Source of the DNA: CAYNNQ01 sp964398785
GTDB taxonomy: Bacteria > Desulfobacterota > Desulfovibrionia > Desulfovibrionales > Desulfonatronovibrionaceae
Length of the DNA: 64,000 bases
Direction of reading: 5' to 3'
Assembly (NCBI GenBank): GCA_964398785.1
Contig: CAYNNQ010000008.1
Location: 22,978 to 86,977 of the forward strand
The translations under genes were made by a program, and so were the position numbers. Positions 44,110 to 52,806 of this stretch are shown piece after piece (the first letter of the stretch is position 1; each line of letters starts with the position of its first letter). Below the pieces are notes generated by a model. It was not told the DNA's origin. It did not search any database and saw only the letters and a program-made list of their open reading frames with translations.

Positions 44110-44418
44110 TTATCCTCGCAGACTCGATATGTTGCGCAGTTCCACTGTGTTAAAGCGCTTGGACAGCGCGATAATGATACCCAAAATCAAGGTGGCTTCG
44201 GCTGCAGCCAGCCCCATTACCAAGAGGGTCCCTACCTGTCCCAAGGCATTGGCGGTCTCGGTCAGTTGAGTTGAGGCCATTATGCTAAGTCCCGCTCCGT
44301 TGAGCATAAGTTCCACGCTTAAAAGCATGCCGATTATTGTCCTGCGCCAGTAAAGCCCGAACAGACCCATGCAGAGAAGGAATACAGCCACCAGATGATA
44401 AAAGCTCAGAAAATTCAT
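44110..44418 (-). CDS. nuoK: Complex I subunit K
   Basis: 102 residues, three membrane helices, MrpC-like. The two conserved glutamates sit in SVELMLNGAGLS and ATQLT..AEATLILG. It overlaps nuoJ by 4 bp (ATGA) and is 2 bp from the first antiporter-like gene. Confidence 0.94.
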   Translation of the reverse strand: MNFLSFYHLVAVFLLCMGLFGLYWRRTIIGMLLSVELMLNGAGLSIMASTQLTETANALGQVGTLLVMGLAAAEATLILGIIIALSKRFNTVELRNISSLRG

Positions 44419-44924
44419 CTTTTCTCCTTCTTTTCAAATCCGAGTAAAACCGCTCCGGCCATGGCCACCAGTAGGACAAGGGAAATCAGCTCAAAAGGGA
44501 GAATGTAAGGCCCAAGGAAGAACTGGCCCAGTTTTGCAGCTTCAATTTCCTGCGGCCCCTGAACAGCCGAGGGCGAAGTTTGTATAACTGCAGATCCCAG
44601 AAAAATTGCCGGGGCCAGGGCGGATATAAAGGCGTATAAGACCTTTATTCCCCGCCTTCTTTGGCTTTCTTCCCCAGAGCCCGAGGCCTGGGTGAGCATA
44701 ATGGAAAAGAAAATGAGTACGCTGACCGCCCCCACATATATGAGGAGCTGCATCATGCTTATAAATGGTGCTGCCATCAGGAAATACAGGCCAGCTACCC
44801 CAAAAAGGGTCATTATTAATCCCAGAAGTGCCCGGACAAGGCTCTTGGCTAAGACCGTTATAAACGCACCCAAAAGTATCAGAAGGATGTGGAGGGTAAG
44901 TATGCCTACAGTTAAAGCCAGCAT
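44415..44924 (-). CDS. nuoJ: Complex I subunit J
   Basis: 169 residues with five membrane segments. The characteristic segment LLIYVGAVSVLIFFSIML, containing the pi-bulge helix, is near residues 60-77. It follows nuoI directly (no gap) and overlaps nuoK by 4 bp. Confidence 0.93.
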   Translation of the reverse strand: MLALTVGILTLHILLILLGAFITVLAKSLVRALLGLIMTLFGVAGLYFLMAAPFISMMQLLIYVGAVSVLIFFSIMLTQASGSGEESQRRRGIKVLYAFISALAPAIFLGSAVIQTSPSAVQGPQEIEAAKLGQFFLGPYILPFELISLVLLVAMAGAVLLGFEKKEKR

Positions 44925-45446
44925 TCAGTCTTTCTCCTTTTGCGTATGCGCTTGTGTCTGCAGCCGTTGCAAGAGATCGAATTCGAATTCTTCCCGGCTT
45001 TCTCCGGCCAAATAAATTTCGTTGGAAAAACGCAGGGAATTGGCCGGACAGTTCTGTACACACAACCCGCAGAGGCAACAGTAATTAAAATCCAGGTTGA
45101 ATTGTGTAAGCTGTTTTTTGGTCTTTTTCTTTTTGGGCTTTTCCTCACCTTCGCTGTCTTCCCCTTCCTTTTTTTCCGGTTCAACAGGGACCTTTTTTGA
45201 AGTTATTTTTATGCATCCGGAGGGACATATTTGGGAGCAGTTCCCGCAGACTATGCATTTGGGAACGATGGGATCTTCTTCACTGGATATGAGTTCTATA
45301 TGTCCCCGGAAACCTTCAAGCTTCCCTGCTTCTTCCCGAGGGTAGTGCACGGTAATCCGGGGGAGCCAGAAATTTTGGTGAGTAACCCTGAGGCCCACAA
45401 TCAGTGTCCACAATCCGGCCAGGGTGTTGCGTATGGATCTCAGCAT
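44925..45446 (-). CDS. nuoI: Complex I subunit I, two 4Fe-4S ferredoxin-like
   Basis: 173 residues. It carries clusters N6a and N6b that pass electrons to NuoB: CIVCGNCSQICPSGC (about 61-75) and CCLCGLCVQNCP (about 125-136). Between them is a long, highly charged insert (PEKKEGEDSEGEEKPKKKKT) that is absent from most NuoI. It overlaps nuoH by 7 bp. An N-terminal amphipathic helix (LAGLWTLIVGLRVT) is as usual. Confidence 0.92.
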   Translation of the reverse strand: MLRSIRNTLAGLWTLIVGLRVTHQNFWLPRITVHYPREEAGKLEGFRGHIELISSEEDPIVPKCIVCGNCSQICPSGCIKITSKKVPVEPEKKEGEDSEGEEKPKKKKTKKQLTQFNLDFNYCCLCGLCVQNCPANSLRFSNEIYLAGESREEFEFDLLQRLQTQAHTQKEKD

Positions 45447-46411
45447 AAGCTAACAACCGCCGCGGTTACCAAAAGGTTTAATAAAGTCAGGGGAATCAGC
45501 CATCTCCAGCATATATTGAGCAATTGATCGAAGCGTACCCGGGGGTATGTCCACCGGATCCACATCATGATCAATATAAGGAGATATACCTTGGGCAGGA
45601 ACCACCACCATCCGGGTGCGATTGGACCCTGCCATCCTCCCAAAAACAAGAATACGTTCAAGGAGCAGGCCACAACCATGTAGGTGTATTCTCCCAAGAA
45701 GAAGAGGCCAAAGCCCATGCCAGAATATTCTGTATGGAATCCGGCAGTGAGTTCGCTTTCCGCTTCCGGGAGATCAAACGGTGCCCTGTTGGTTTCGGCC
45801 AGGGAACAGATAAAAAATATGACAAAGGCCAATGGTTGCTTGAGCACATACCATTCCCACGGCCACGCCCCCTGGCTGGCGGCGATGCTGTTTAGGTCGA
45901 GGCTGCCGGATAAAAGCAAGATGGGCATTACCGAGATCAATAAAGGGATTTCATAGGCCACGGATTGGGATATGTTCCGGGCCGCACCCAAAAGGGACCA
46001 TTTGTTTTGGGAACTCCATCCGGCCAGGCAGAGGGCAAGGACATTCAAGCTGCTGAAAACCAGTATGAGCAATACCGCTACGTTTATGTCCGAAACCCGG
46101 AGACTGGGGGTGAGTGGGATGGGCAGGAAGCATACAGCCACAGGCGCGAAAGAGATTATCGGGGCCGCCCAGTACAAGATCATATCCGAGCAACACGGAG
46201 TGATCAATTGCTTGCCTACGAGCTTAATGGCGTCGGCAAAAGGCTGCAGGACCCCGTGGGGGCCGACTTCAAAGGGGCCTGGACGTCTTTGTATGTGCCC
46301 GGAGATTTTCCTTTCCAAGTATATGAGGACAATGGAGTTAATGCCGATAAAGGAAAAGATAATAAACAGTCCGGCCCAGATTCGGATAAAATGCAATATC
46401 ATTTCATTCAT
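45440..46411 (-). CDS. nuoH: Complex I subunit H
   Basis: 323 residues, eight membrane segments, Nad1-like; forms the quinone chamber with NuoB and NuoD. Motifs are LIYLERKISGHIQRRPGPFE, AETNRAPFDLPEAESELTAG and FHTEYSGMGFGLFFLGEY. The start overlaps the nuoD stop by 4 bp. The enzyme appears complete. Confidence 0.95.
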   Translation of the reverse strand: MNEMILHFIRIWAGLFIIFSFIGINSIVLIYLERKISGHIQRRPGPFEVGPHGVLQPFADAIKLVGKQLITPCCSDMILYWAAPIISFAPVAVCFLPIPLTPSLRVSDINVAVLLILVFSSLNVLALCLAGWSSQNKWSLLGAARNISQSVAYEIPLLISVMPILLLSGSLDLNSIAASQGAWPWEWYVLKQPLAFVIFFICSLAETNRAPFDLPEAESELTAGFHTEYSGMGFGLFFLGEYTYMVVACSLNVFLFLGGWQGPIAPGWWWFLPKVYLLILIMMWIRWTYPRVRFDQLLNICWRWLIPLTLLNLLVTAAVVSLC

Positions 46412-47574
46412 CTGTCCACCTCCGGGATGACCAGGTCCAGGCTCCCCAGTATGGCCAGCCCATCGGCCAGAAGGGTACCCTCGGCAAGACTCGAGAACAT
46501 GCTTAGATTGGAAAAGCTGGGTGAACGGAGCTTTATCCGGTATGGCTTGGGAGTGCCGTCACTGACTACATATACTCCGACTTTGCCCCGGGCCCCTTCC
46601 ACGGAGAAATACGTATCTCCCGCCGGAGGTTTGGGTTTTTTGGGGACTTTGGAGGGCAGGATGGGGCCCTCGGGGATCTGCTCCAAGGCCTGCTCAATAA
46701 TGCGAAGGCTTTGCTCCATCTCCTGCATGCGGACCATGTATCTGGAAAAGATGTCCCCCTGTTCATACACCGGAATATCAAAGTCAAAACGCTCATATAT
46801 GGAATATGGCTCAGCTCTGCGTATGTCGTAGTTGGTGCCTGTCCCCCGGAGTATGGGGCCGGTTACACCGTATTTGCGGCATTCCTCGGATGTGGTCTTC
46901 CCGATGTCTTCCAGTCTTTTGCGCAGGATGAAGTTGTCTGTAACCAGATCCCTGTACATGGGGAAACGGGGGCGCAGGTAGGCAACAAAATCTTTTGTCT
47001 CCTGGATGAAGCGGTTGTCAATGTCCGTGCTTACACCCCCGAAACGAAAATTACTGTAGGTCAGCCTGGATCCGCTTATTCTTTGCAGGATATCAGAGAT
47101 CCTTTCCCGGTCGGCAAAGGCATACATAATAGGGGTGAACGCCCCTAGATCCAGAAGGAAAGTGCCCCACCACAAAAGATGCGAGCTTATCCTGTTCAGT
47201 TCGCAGGTAATAACCCGGATGTATTCCGCTCTGTCCGGCACCTCCAAGCCCAGCATCCGTTCCACCGCACCGGTGTAGGCCCAGTTCCAGGCCAGGGGAT
47301 GGAGATAGTCAATCCGGCCCATGTTGGGGATGAACTGGGTATAGGTACAGTTTTCCCCTATTTTTTCATGCGCACGATGGATATATCCGATAACCGGATC
47401 GGCCCGGAGTATATACTCCCCGTCGATTTCCAGCATAACCCGGAGTACCCCGTGAGTTGAAGGGTGCTGCGGGCCCATGTTCAAAATAAGAGTGTCATCC
47501 CGCGGAGTGGGTTGAAAATGGTAGGTATAGAAATCTCCGCAGCCACTTACTATATCGTTTTGGAGTATTTTCAT
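46408..47574 (-). CDS. nuoD: Complex I subunit D (49-kDa homologue)
   Basis: 388 residues from the ATG at 47574, which overlaps the nuoC stop as ATGA. The quinone-site motif GPQHPSTHGVLR is near residue 34; YIHRAHEKIGE, NRISSHLLWWGTFLLDLGA and the C-terminal segment LDLVIPEVDR are also present. The nickel ligands of hydrogenases are lost, as in all complex I. NuoC and NuoD are separate genes here, not fused. Confidence 0.95.
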   Translation of the reverse strand: MKILQNDIVSGCGDFYTYHFQPTPRDDTLILNMGPQHPSTHGVLRVMLEIDGEYILRADPVIGYIHRAHEKIGENCTYTQFIPNMGRIDYLHPLAWNWAYTGAVERMLGLEVPDRAEYIRVITCELNRISSHLLWWGTFLLDLGAFTPIMYAFADRERISDILQRISGSRLTYSNFRFGGVSTDIDNRFIQETKDFVAYLRPRFPMYRDLVTDNFILRKRLEDIGKTTSEECRKYGVTGPILRGTGTNYDIRRAEPYSIYERFDFDIPVYEQGDIFSRYMVRMQEMEQSLRIIEQALEQIPEGPILPSKVPKKPKPPAGDTYFSVEGARGKVGVYVVSDGTPKPYRIKLRSPSFSNLSMFSSLAEGTLLADGLAILGSLDLVIPEVDR

Positions 47575-48125
47575 TTGGACGAACCCTGGTTCTGGATTGT
47601 AGCGGTCCACAGCTTGAGGTTTACATCCGAACTGCTGTTTTCATCCAAGATTTCCAGTTTCAAGTCTTCCGGAAGAAGGGATTGCAGGTCTTTTTGTTTA
47701 CCTTCTTCTTTAAGCAGCACCGGGCCGGGATCTTCCGGGGACAATAGAAGGGGAGCCGGGTTGGGATTCCCCTTGAATGTTACTCCGAAAAGATCGGTGT
47801 TTTCACGTTCATGCCATTCTGCTCCGGGGTATATGTCCGCGATGGAGTCCATGGTGGGGTCCTCCTGGGGAAGGACCGCCCGTACAGATATGCGCCCCGG
47901 CCGATGCTGGTAGTGATCAAAATGGTATATGACCTCTATTCCTTCGCTTACATGCAAGCCATTTATGGCCTCTAGAAAAAAGGACTCTTCGTCTAGGGTC
48001 CGGACCACCTTTCGCAAATAGTGGGGGCGGATAAAGAGAAAGCTCTGGCATCCCGATCCTTTTGGCTCCGCCTCGCAAGAGATGATGCCGTATCTCTGCA
48101 GTCTTTCCAAAAGGTCCGTGCTCAT
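47571..48125 (-). CDS. nuoC: Complex I subunit C (30-kDa homologue)
   Basis: 184 residues. The family motif YPGAEWHERENTDLFGVTFKGNP, shown here only in part as GAEWHERENTDLFGV (about 125-140), marks NuoC. It overlaps nuoB and nuoD by 4 bp each (ATGA). The N-terminus (LLERLQRYGI) resembles other NuoC. Confidence 0.93.
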   Translation of the reverse strand: MSTDLLERLQRYGIISCEAEPKGSGCQSFLFIRPHYLRKVVRTLDEESFFLEAINGLHVSEGIEVIYHFDHYQHRPGRISVRAVLPQEDPTMDSIADIYPGAEWHERENTDLFGVTFKGNPNPAPLLLSPEDPGPVLLKEEGKQKDLQSLLPEDLKLEILDENSSSDVNLKLWTATIQNQGSSK

Positions 48126-48634
48126 TTTTCCTCTCCTGTTCCTGGTTCAGGCCACCACCGTTTGCCCGTGGCTTTTTCCTGTACCTTGAAGAGTCCTTCC
48201 ATCAGGCCTTCCGGGCGGGGAGGACAACCGGGTACATATACATCTACGGGAAATAACCGATCCACCCCTTCCACGATATTGTATTGTCCCTCTACCGCAA
48301 AAGGTCCACCGGATATGGCGCAGTTGCCCATGGCTATAACCCATCTGGGAGCGGGCATCTGCTCGTATAGACGCTCTATTACCGGAGACATCTTTTTGGT
48401 CACGGTCCCGGCGACAATCATTATATCCGCTTGGCGGGGGGAGGGACGAAAAACCTCCGCTCCGAAACGGGCCAGATCAAAGCGGGCCATCCCCGTAGCC
48501 ATCATCTCAATAGCGCAACAGGCTATTCCAAAGGTCATGGGCCAAAGGGACATTGATCTGCAAATATTCAGGAATTTATCCGCCAGTTCCAGATGGATTG
48601 GAGGTTGTTCCAGTTCGGGTAATCTGCCGTTCAT
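48122..48634 (-). CDS. nuoB: Complex I subunit B (N2 cluster)
   Basis: 170 residues. The four ligands of the terminal N2 4Fe-4S cluster are in ACCAIEMMA (adjacent Cys pair near 41-42), GNCAISGG (about 105) and PGCPPRPE (about 135). It starts in overlap with the nuoA stop. With NuoD it makes the quinone-reducing site. Confidence 0.95.
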   Translation of the reverse strand: MNGRLPELEQPPIHLELADKFLNICRSMSLWPMTFGIACCAIEMMATGMARFDLARFGAEVFRPSPRQADIMIVAGTVTKKMSPVIERLYEQMPAPRWVIAMGNCAISGGPFAVEGQYNIVEGVDRLFPVDVYVPGCPPRPEGLMEGLFKVQEKATGKRWWPEPGTGEEK

Positions 48635-49011
48635 GTCTTTATCCTTCTAGGCCAGGTAAAAACCCCTTTACGTTCAAAATAGAATATGGGTCCGAAAAGG
48701 ACCATGATAAAAATCAGCATTTTCAGAAAAGGGATGAAACCCTGAGTGTTTTTGTAGAATAAAACTACTGGGAAAAGGAATAATACATCCACGTCAAAGG
48801 CTATAAATAGAAGGGCGTAAAAGTAGTAGTTCATGCCGAAACGGATCCACGCTGACCCGTAGGTGGGGATGCCGCATTCATAAGGCTGGAAAAGGTTTTC
48901 GGCTTTGGATCGGTGGGTGATGAGCCGGGCAACAATAAGGGGGACAACCGCAAAAAGGATGCCGCTTATAAAGAAAACGATTATGGCCAGGTGAGTCCAG
49001 GAAAAAACCAT
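48631..49011 (-). CDS. nuoA: Complex I subunit A
   Basis: 126 residues, three membrane segments (about 9-30, 64-85 and 95-115). The conserved loop YECGIPTYGSAWIRFGMNYY (about 49-68) is clear. It is the first gene of the locus; no nuoE, nuoF or nuoG lies upstream or downstream. AAGGG precedes the ATG. Confidence 0.94.
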   Translation of the reverse strand: MVFSWTHLAIIVFFISGILFAVVPLIVARLITHRSKAENLFQPYECGIPTYGSAWIRFGMNYYFYALLFIAFDVDVLFLFPVVLFYKNTQGFIPFLKMLIFIMVLFGPIFYFERKGVFTWPRRIKT

Positions 49012-49388
49012 CGTGTATCCCTTTTTCCTTTACGGAACTTTCCGCTTTGCGAAATGTTGCCAGTGGAAAACCGGCTGATTTAAATACCTGTAAGTAAAAT
49101 TATTTATATTTCTGCATTGGTCAACAGGGACTTAGGTGTTTTTTGTCTTTAATAAAAGATGAGAAAGAGCTGATCGATTTATTGAAGTCCGAGCAAAAAA
49201 TATACCTATGGGGTAAAAGTTGTGGCCCTCGACACATTAAATAAATTCTTTCCGAGTCGGTGTGCCGGGTGTTCTATGTACCAAGTCCCCGACCCGAAAT
49301 CAGGACTTATCCCCCTTTTGAGGGAAATAAAGCGCTAATTTTGCCTGAATTTGTCCGCCTTAAATCCCCTTGTGTATTCAGGGGCTTT
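49012..49388 (-). other. 377-bp gap upstream of nuoA, promoter region
   Basis: AT-rich and without a credible gene. On the minus strand a TTGACC (49130-49125 region) and a nearby AT-rich stretch could be a weak sigma-70-like promoter for nuoA about 110 bp upstream, but no clean -10 is seen. Near its right end CCCCTTGTG..CAGGGGCTTTTT (about 49363-49387) could be a weak terminator between nuoA and truA. None of the three repeat families is recognised here. Confidence 0.3.
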
Positions 49389-50138
49389 TTAGATTTGGGA
49401 CGAATAGAACACGCGTTCCAGGCAGAGGCCTTTTGCCGGAGCAGTGGCCGGAGCGACGCTGCGGTTTTTTTCGGCGATTATTCGCGGGATGTCGGAAGGT
49501 CCCAGTTTGTGTTTGCCAACCGCATACAAGAGGCCGGCTACATTGCGGACCATTTGTTTCAAGAAACCGTCTGCCCTGGCGGTGAGCTCCAGTTCGTTAC
49601 CGGAAATACTCCGGATTTCCAGCTTGTACATGTTTCTCACGGTAGTTCTAACCTGGGTACCTACGTTCATCAGGGAAACAAAATCGTGTTTCCCTTGCAG
49701 CTCTTGGCATGCCCGTCTCATATCTGAAACATCCAGATTTCCAGCCGGCCAGACAAATGGTCTGCGCTGGGGAAGGACAAATTTGGGCTCGGTCCAGAAA
49801 GTGTAGGAGTATTGCTTGTAAACAGCGTTCTTCCTGGCATGAAATTCCGGAGAAACAACTTGAAAGGAGGTTATGCACACCTCTCCGGGCAAAAGTGAAT
49901 TAAGGGCCCTGGTCCAATCCATATCTTTTTTGTTTTCAGGCAGATCGCAGTGGATGACCTGGTCCAGGGCGTGGACACCGGCATCCGTGCGCCCGGCGGC
50001 GTGTACCGCAATGTCTTTGTTGCACACGGTGGACAGGGCCTTTTCTATTGCTCCTTGTACCGTGGGCTCCTGTTTTTGCCTCTGCCACCCGTGGAAGCGG
50101 GTGCCGGTGTAGGCCACATGGAAAACAAAGCGGGGCAT
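49389..50138 (-). CDS. truA: tRNA pseudouridine synthase A
   Basis: Modifies U38-40 in the anticodon arm of tRNAs. It is 249 residues. The catalytic Asp is in AAGRTDAGVHALDQV (about residues 47-61); YTGTRFHGWQRQ near the start and FLKQMVRNVAGLL near the C-terminus are the other hallmarks. It is a single gene between complex I and a repeat-rich gap. Confidence 0.96.
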   Translation of the reverse strand: MPRFVFHVAYTGTRFHGWQRQKQEPTVQGAIEKALSTVCNKDIAVHAAGRTDAGVHALDQVIHCDLPENKKDMDWTRALNSLLPGEVCITSFQVVSPEFHARKNAVYKQYSYTFWTEPKFVLPQRRPFVWPAGNLDVSDMRRACQELQGKHDFVSLMNVGTQVRTTVRNMYKLEIRSISGNELELTARADGFLKQMVRNVAGLLYAVGKHKLGPSDIPRIIAEKNRSVAPATAPAKGLCLERVFYSSQI

Positions 50139-50168
50139 AATCCTCCATTTTTTTAGATTTCCCTTTCA

Positions 50169-50290
50169 GATGCGCCTGCAAAAAATATGTTTTGCAGGCA
50201 GTGTTAAGTTGAAAGTTTTAAGTAAAATCAAACAGTTGCAAAATTTAAGCTGTGCGTCTAATTCCTTCATTCGCTTTTTTGCAGATGCCT
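50169..50290 (-). repeat. Repeat B copy 2
   Basis: One end is GATGCGCCTGCAAAAAATAT followed by GTTTTGCAGGC; the other end is TTTTTTGCAGATGCCT. The core AAGTTGAAAGTTTTAAGTAA is as in the other copies. CCTTTCA occurs directly on both sides (50162-50168 and 50291-50297), consistent with a target-site duplication. It lies in the 1.3-kb gap between truA and the first FrhB-type gene. Confidence 0.82.
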
Positions 50291-50298
50291 CCTTTCAC

Positions 50299-51144
50299 TG
50301 GGCGAAACGTGGTTTTTGGAGATACTAACAACTTTATCCCCACTAAGTGCAGCTGTCTACTTTGTGGGTATTAGCCTCTGCCCGCCACAAATGCTTTGTC
50401 CCCAACCAAAATATTGCTGTGTCTCTCCAAGGGGGTGTGACCCAGAGAACGGATTTTTAATATTTCCTTCGCCTTATCCACGGGTGATTGGCCCTGCCCC
50501 AGAATCCCCGAAGGATTTAAGAGAATCCGCCTTTTATCTCGCCCCAAGTGTATTTGCCCCATTTATTGGGTCAAAGTCAACTTTTATTGCCGGCTCTGGA
50601 AAAATTCCCAGATTTGCCGGGAGGTTCGTTGCTAATGCCTTACAAAATATCCGGATAAGTGATTCGGACATATCCCTTAAATTTATCCAGGCCCCATACA
50701 AGGACACTTTGTTGCAAAATTGTTGCAAAACATTTTGTTGCAACAATGCAACAATATACTCTGCAATTTTTAGCCAAAAAGCTATTTAGATTACTTTGCT
50801 TGAGGATTGGTAAGTAAGTTTAGGATGATACTTTATATATTCTTATAACATGATTTTTGGTATGATTATTGAGTGGAAAATAAATATGGTTTAATATTAT
50901 GGAGTAGAGAAGACATAATTAAAATAAAAAAATTTTGTTTATTTAGATATTGAATGACTACTTCCAAAAAAGGAGTGGTTCATGAGAGACAAATTCGCAA
51001 GGTACGGAATATAAAATCATTTTTGTTTATCTTTATTTGTATTTAATATGGTAAGTACTAATCTTTTGCAGTACTAGAGGAAATTTTGTGTGGACTAGTG
51101 CAGGTTGCAGTCCAAGAAGGACTGGAAGGGAACAGAAAAGAGAC
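50299..51144. other. AT-rich gene-poor stretch with a decayed minus-strand reading frame
   Basis: Between 50360 and 50750 two minus-strand frames (50746-50534 and 50562-50371) overlap with a frame change and read as one broken protein-like run (IKVDFDPINGANTLGAR, then DKRRILLNPSGILGQGQ, EILKIRSLGHTPLERHS). I do not recognise a family, and it may be a degraded gene or chance. 50760-51080 is strongly AT-rich and contains only a very short 10-codon frame with a ribosome site (50981-51013). Base composition differs clearly from the neighbours. Confidence 0.35.
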
Positions 51145-51272
51145 AACCGCAAAAAGTCGAATGCTGGAGTCAACCGCACAGATAAAACATTGCAACTATA
51201 TGATTTCACTTAAAACTTTCAACTTAAAACTTAACACTGCCTGCAAAAATATATTTTTTGCAGGCGCTTCAG
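51145..51272 (+). repeat. Repeat B copy 3 (opposite orientation)
   Basis: The left end is CCGCAAAAAGTCGAATGCTG, the core is CTTAAAACTTTCAACTTAAA, and it ends in the hairpin GCCTGCAAAAATATAT..TTTTTTGCAGGC (51239-51265) plus GCTTC. Flanks show only a weak match (CAGAAAAGAG left, CAGGAAAGGC right), so any target duplication has decayed. It lies about 50-160 bp ahead of the FrhB-type gene and may supply part of its leader. Confidence 0.8.
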
Positions 51273-51318
51273 GAAAGGCTCTATACCGTTGATTGCCATA
51301 CCCGTTTTAGGAGGTTCT

Positions 51319-51444
51319 ATGTCTCTGGCTTTGTGTTGGGCGGAATCCCGGGACGTTAAGTTTCCTGCCAATTTTCGGACAGGAAAGCCCGATATGTTTG
51401 TTTGTAACAGCTATAAAACAAGGAGGAATTATGAAAACGTTTGA
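51319..51444 (+). CDS. Possible 41-residue upstream ORF
   Basis: A small frame with a good ribosome site (TTAGGAGG) starts at ATG 51319 and ends at TGA 51444, inside the first codons of the next gene, so it could couple translation. The product (starts MSLALCWAESRDVKFPAN) shows no recognised domain. It could be a leader peptide or chance. Nothing else supports it. Confidence 0.25.
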   Translation: MSLALCWAESRDVKFPANFRTGKPDMFVCNSYKTRRNYENV

Positions 51445-52534
51445 GGACTTGATAAAAGAAGTCCAAGAACCGGGGTTGTGTCATCGGTGCGGAGGGTGTG
51501 TAACTTTTTGTACGGCTATTAATTACGGGGCGTTGGAACTTGATGAAAATGGGGCCCCTCGTTTTGCGGACAGGGATAAGTGTATCGAGTGCGGTCTTTG
51601 TTATTCAATCTGTCCGGAAATTGATGAATTCGACAAGGAGACCAAAGACATTGCTGCTTGGGAGCCCCCTATGGGCAAGGTGATCCAGCTTTCCGCGGCC
51701 CGGGCCATTGCTCCGAATATACGGGAAAAAGGAACAGATGGAGGGGCTGTAACCGCGCTTCTTCTTCATCTGTTTGATACCAGCCGTATAGACGGAGCTA
51801 TTGTTACCCGGTACACCGGACCCTTCAACAGGGAGCCGCATTTGGCAACTACGCGGGAGGACATCATTACTTCTGCTGGCTTCTACTTTGACACTTCGCA
51901 GGGAATGAAGAATTTTAGCCACGCTTATTCCACTTTCTCTCCCTCGGTTCAGGAATTCCGTTCAGTGTTTGAGAAAAGGCTGGATCGAATCGCTTTGGTG
52001 GGGACGCCCTGCCAGATAAAGACTGTGCGCAAGATGCAGGCCTTGGGTATTATCCCTTCGGATGTGATCGAGTATTGTTTCGGCCTGTTTTGTTCAGGCA
52101 ATTTCCTTTTTGATGAAAAGGAAAGAAAGGAACTGGAAAAAATAGGCGGTTTCAAATGGGAGGATGTGTCCAAGGTAAATGTAAAAGAAGTTATGCTTGT
52201 CCAATTGAAGGATCAGAGTGTTATTTCCATTCCCCTGGAGGACATCAACTTTCTGAGGCGATATGCTTGTCGTTTTTGCTTGGATTATTCGGCGGAATAC
52301 GCGGATGTATCTTTTGGGGGACTGGGCGCGAACGAAGGCTGGACCACAGTTATCACGCGCTCGCCCAAAGGCAGGGCGGTGGTTGCAGATGCCCGGGGAA
52401 AGACCATTGAGACTATCTCCGACGGGACGGGGCTAAAGACTTCTGTATCCGGGGCTATGAATGAAGTAGAGGAGGCATCCCGGAAAAAGTCGGAGAAAGC
52501 CGAGGCAAATCGCAAGGAATTGCTTGGTGCGTGA
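51431..52534 (+). CDS. FrhB-family iron-sulfur flavoprotein
   Basis: 367 residues of the coenzyme F420 hydrogenase/dehydrogenase beta-subunit (FrhB) family. Two 4Fe-4S motifs lie at Cys17, 20, 23 and 27, and Cys51, 54, 57 and 61. The FrhB core follows, with GTDGGAVTALLLHLFD, ALVGTPCQIKTVRKMQ and CRFCLDYSAEYADVSFGG. Family members bind FAD and transfer electrons between Fe-S centres and a soluble carrier. Which carrier is used here cannot be told; F420 is unlikely in this lineage, and ferredoxin is more plausible. AAGGAGG precedes the ATG. Confidence 0.88.
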   Translation: MKTFEDLIKEVQEPGLCHRCGGCVTFCTAINYGALELDENGAPRFADRDKCIECGLCYSICPEIDEFDKETKDIAAWEPPMGKVIQLSAARAIAPNIREKGTDGGAVTALLLHLFDTSRIDGAIVTRYTGPFNREPHLATTREDIITSAGFYFDTSQGMKNFSHAYSTFSPSVQEFRSVFEKRLDRIALVGTPCQIKTVRKMQALGIIPSDVIEYCFGLFCSGNFLFDEKERKELEKIGGFKWEDVSKVNVKEVMLVQLKDQSVISIPLEDINFLRRYACRFCLDYSAEYADVSFGGLGANEGWTTVITRSPKGRAVVADARGKTIETISDGTGLKTSVSGAMNEVEEASRKKSEKAEANRKELLGA

Positions 52535-52544
52535 AAGCGATCCT

Positions 52545-52580
52545 ATTCCCATCCGGTAGGTGAAAATACCGGATGGGAAT
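52545..52580. terminator. Perfect 14-bp hairpin after the first FrhB-family gene
   Basis: ATTCCCATCCGGTA and TACCGGATGGGAAT form a perfect stem with an 8-nt loop, 11 bp after the stop. TTGTTG follows rather than a T-run, so it may be a weak terminator or an RNA processing/stability element that makes the two FrhB-type genes unequal in level. The rest of the 272-bp gap to the next gene holds no gene. Confidence 0.6.
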
Positions 52581-52806
52581 TTGTTGACCGTAAGGCAGCG
52601 AAAGATGCCTAAAGGTATTCCTTGTACCGCGATTATTGCTTTATTTCCATATAAGGAAGAAGCGGGAAGGGGTGAGTCTTTTCTCTTAATAGTTGAATAA
52701 AAATGTAACAAACACCGTCGTGGGCAGCACCAAGAAAATGTACTTGTTTTGCTGACCGTGGCCCTATCCCCTGTCTGAGGCCAGGGTGCGCGCGAAGGAG
52801 GAGGGT

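Noticed and set aside
50316..50789. 157-codon plus-strand frame
   Set aside because: No recognisable start site or domain; composition fits the antisense of a decayed frame.
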